A DNA stretch of 64,000 nucleotides. Source: Limnomonas spitsbergensis. Lineage: Eukaryota; Chlorophyta; Chlorophyceae; Chlamydomonadales. Location of the stretch: positions 2,266,001-2,330,000 of the forward strand of contig JAYJMM010000009.1 in assembly GCA_037349105.1 (NCBI GenBank). Direction: 5' to 3'. Every line of letters starts with the position of its first letter. Positions within the stretch are counted from its first letter, which is position 1. A model generated the notes under the pieces. It was not told the DNA's origin. It ran no database searches and saw only the letters and a list, made by a program, of their open reading frames with translations. Shown in pieces: positions 63,272 through 64,000 of this stretch. The position numbers were made by a program, and so were the translations under genes.

Positions 63272-64000
63272 CAGAAGGTCAACTGATGAAAGGGGTGAAC
63301 GAAGGTCAGAGAGGACACCGAACCACCTATTGCAGAAAGAAGAATATTAACTCTTGAGGTGATTACTTGGGCGGCACGAGGTTCTAGTCCTGTAAGGCTC
63401 AACAGCCTACAACAATACTGGGTATTTGGGTAACCCTGAAGAGAAGGAAAGAGCCAGCAGGATTCGTGGCTGCTAGGGCCATTGGGGCCCCAGCCAGGAA
63501 AGGAGAAATAAAAACAGGCTGTTGAGAATATGATGGCGATGGCCGTTCGTGCGTGGGAACGGCTTATTCATGGCATCAGTACGATGTTATGCACCTAAGA
63601 AGTGTTTAGAAATATGCACGGTTCCCATGCTTGACTGCATGATCTCCAAATCTCCTACTTCAGGAGGGCAATCAGTTTCATCCTTGATCTGCTCATGGCA
63701 TTCATCCTTCAAACCATTGCATTTTTCTAGACAGATCTTCCATCTAGACAGATCTTCTTTCCAGACATTGTATAGACAGATCTAGACAGTCACTGATCCC
63801 GTCGAGTGATCCCATGTGCTGGATCGAGTGCCATGCGCACATGCGTAAGGTCAAGGGATTCAAGGCACACTGCCTTGGGGTTGGGGTTGGTATTGAGAAC
63901 CATCCTGCTGGAATCTAGGATCAGCAGGGCCTGAGATATTCGAGTCTGATAGCCCTGGTGCTTCTTCCTGTGTACAATGTGCATGTGTAATATCGGCCAC
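63272..64000. other. Upstream of the chimeric frame
   Basis: No gene is identified. Contains repeated TAGACAGATCT words at 63727–63790 and a block (GATCGAGTGCCATGCGCACA) similar to the flank of the first repeat-protein copy. Confidence 0.45.

Noticed and set aside
62215..63286. Plus-strand Leu/Cys/Pro-rich frames opposite the chimeric LINE frame
   Set aside because: Shadows of the 45-bp repeat; the minus frame carries recognisable endonuclease and polymerase motifs.

Overview
This is nuclear eukaryotic DNA, most likely from a green alga. The evidence is GT–AG spliced genes with many short exons, GC-rich coding sequence full of Ala/Gly/Ser/Gln runs, a helical-repeat organelle-RNA-type protein, CCCTAAA/TTTAGGG-like tracts, and decayed LINE and hAT transposons. 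A repeat-rich prasinophyte or chlorophyte would fit; the genus is a guess. There are no prokaryotic operons, CRISPR arrays or rRNA/tRNA genes that I can support.

Layout. (1) 1–5.6 kb: truncated LINE pieces and two dispersed repeat families, here called R1 (the 3' end of the LINE family) and R2. (2) 5626–8992 (+): a complete 8-exon gene for CstF64 (cleavage stimulation factor subunit 2, mRNA 3'-end processing), with a 0.75-kb minisatellite in intron 5. (3) 10706–48530 (+): one giant gene that I could join from 27 exons. All splice phases agree, giving 6,969 coding bases and 2,322 residues. It encodes a WD40-like propeller followed by a TKL/Raf-like protein kinase with a non-RD catalytic loop, and a long Ala/Ser/Gly-rich tail. 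About 82% of the gene is intron. (4) 48.9–50.7 kb: LINE, R1 and R2 fragments. (5) 50736–52197 (−): a gene with 37-residue repeats of OPR/RAP type, broken by a single-base frameshift. (6) 53.4–58.1 kb: a decayed tandem duplicate of the kinase gene's last three exons. A 2,432-bp hAT element sits inside it, with a 19-bp terminal inverted repeat and an 8-bp target duplication, and a 5'-truncated LINE copy with a 19-bp target duplication is nested in the hAT. (7) 58.7–63.3 kb (−): a LINE (endonuclease plus reverse transcriptase) joined in frame to the N-terminus of a second copy of the 37-residue-repeat gene, making a 1,199-residue open frame.

The most unusual feature is in the kinase gene. Many of its introns carry tandem, progressively degenerate copies of the edge of the neighbouring exon together with that exon's own splice site. 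The clearest case is eight copies at exactly 125-bp spacing of the exon encoding the glycine loop and catalytic lysine. Only the last copy is a complete exon. Copies of 5' exon edges lie upstream of the true exon and copies of 3' edges lie downstream, so the gene is full of decoy splice sites. I know of no named system like this, and it is the candidate for something undescribed.
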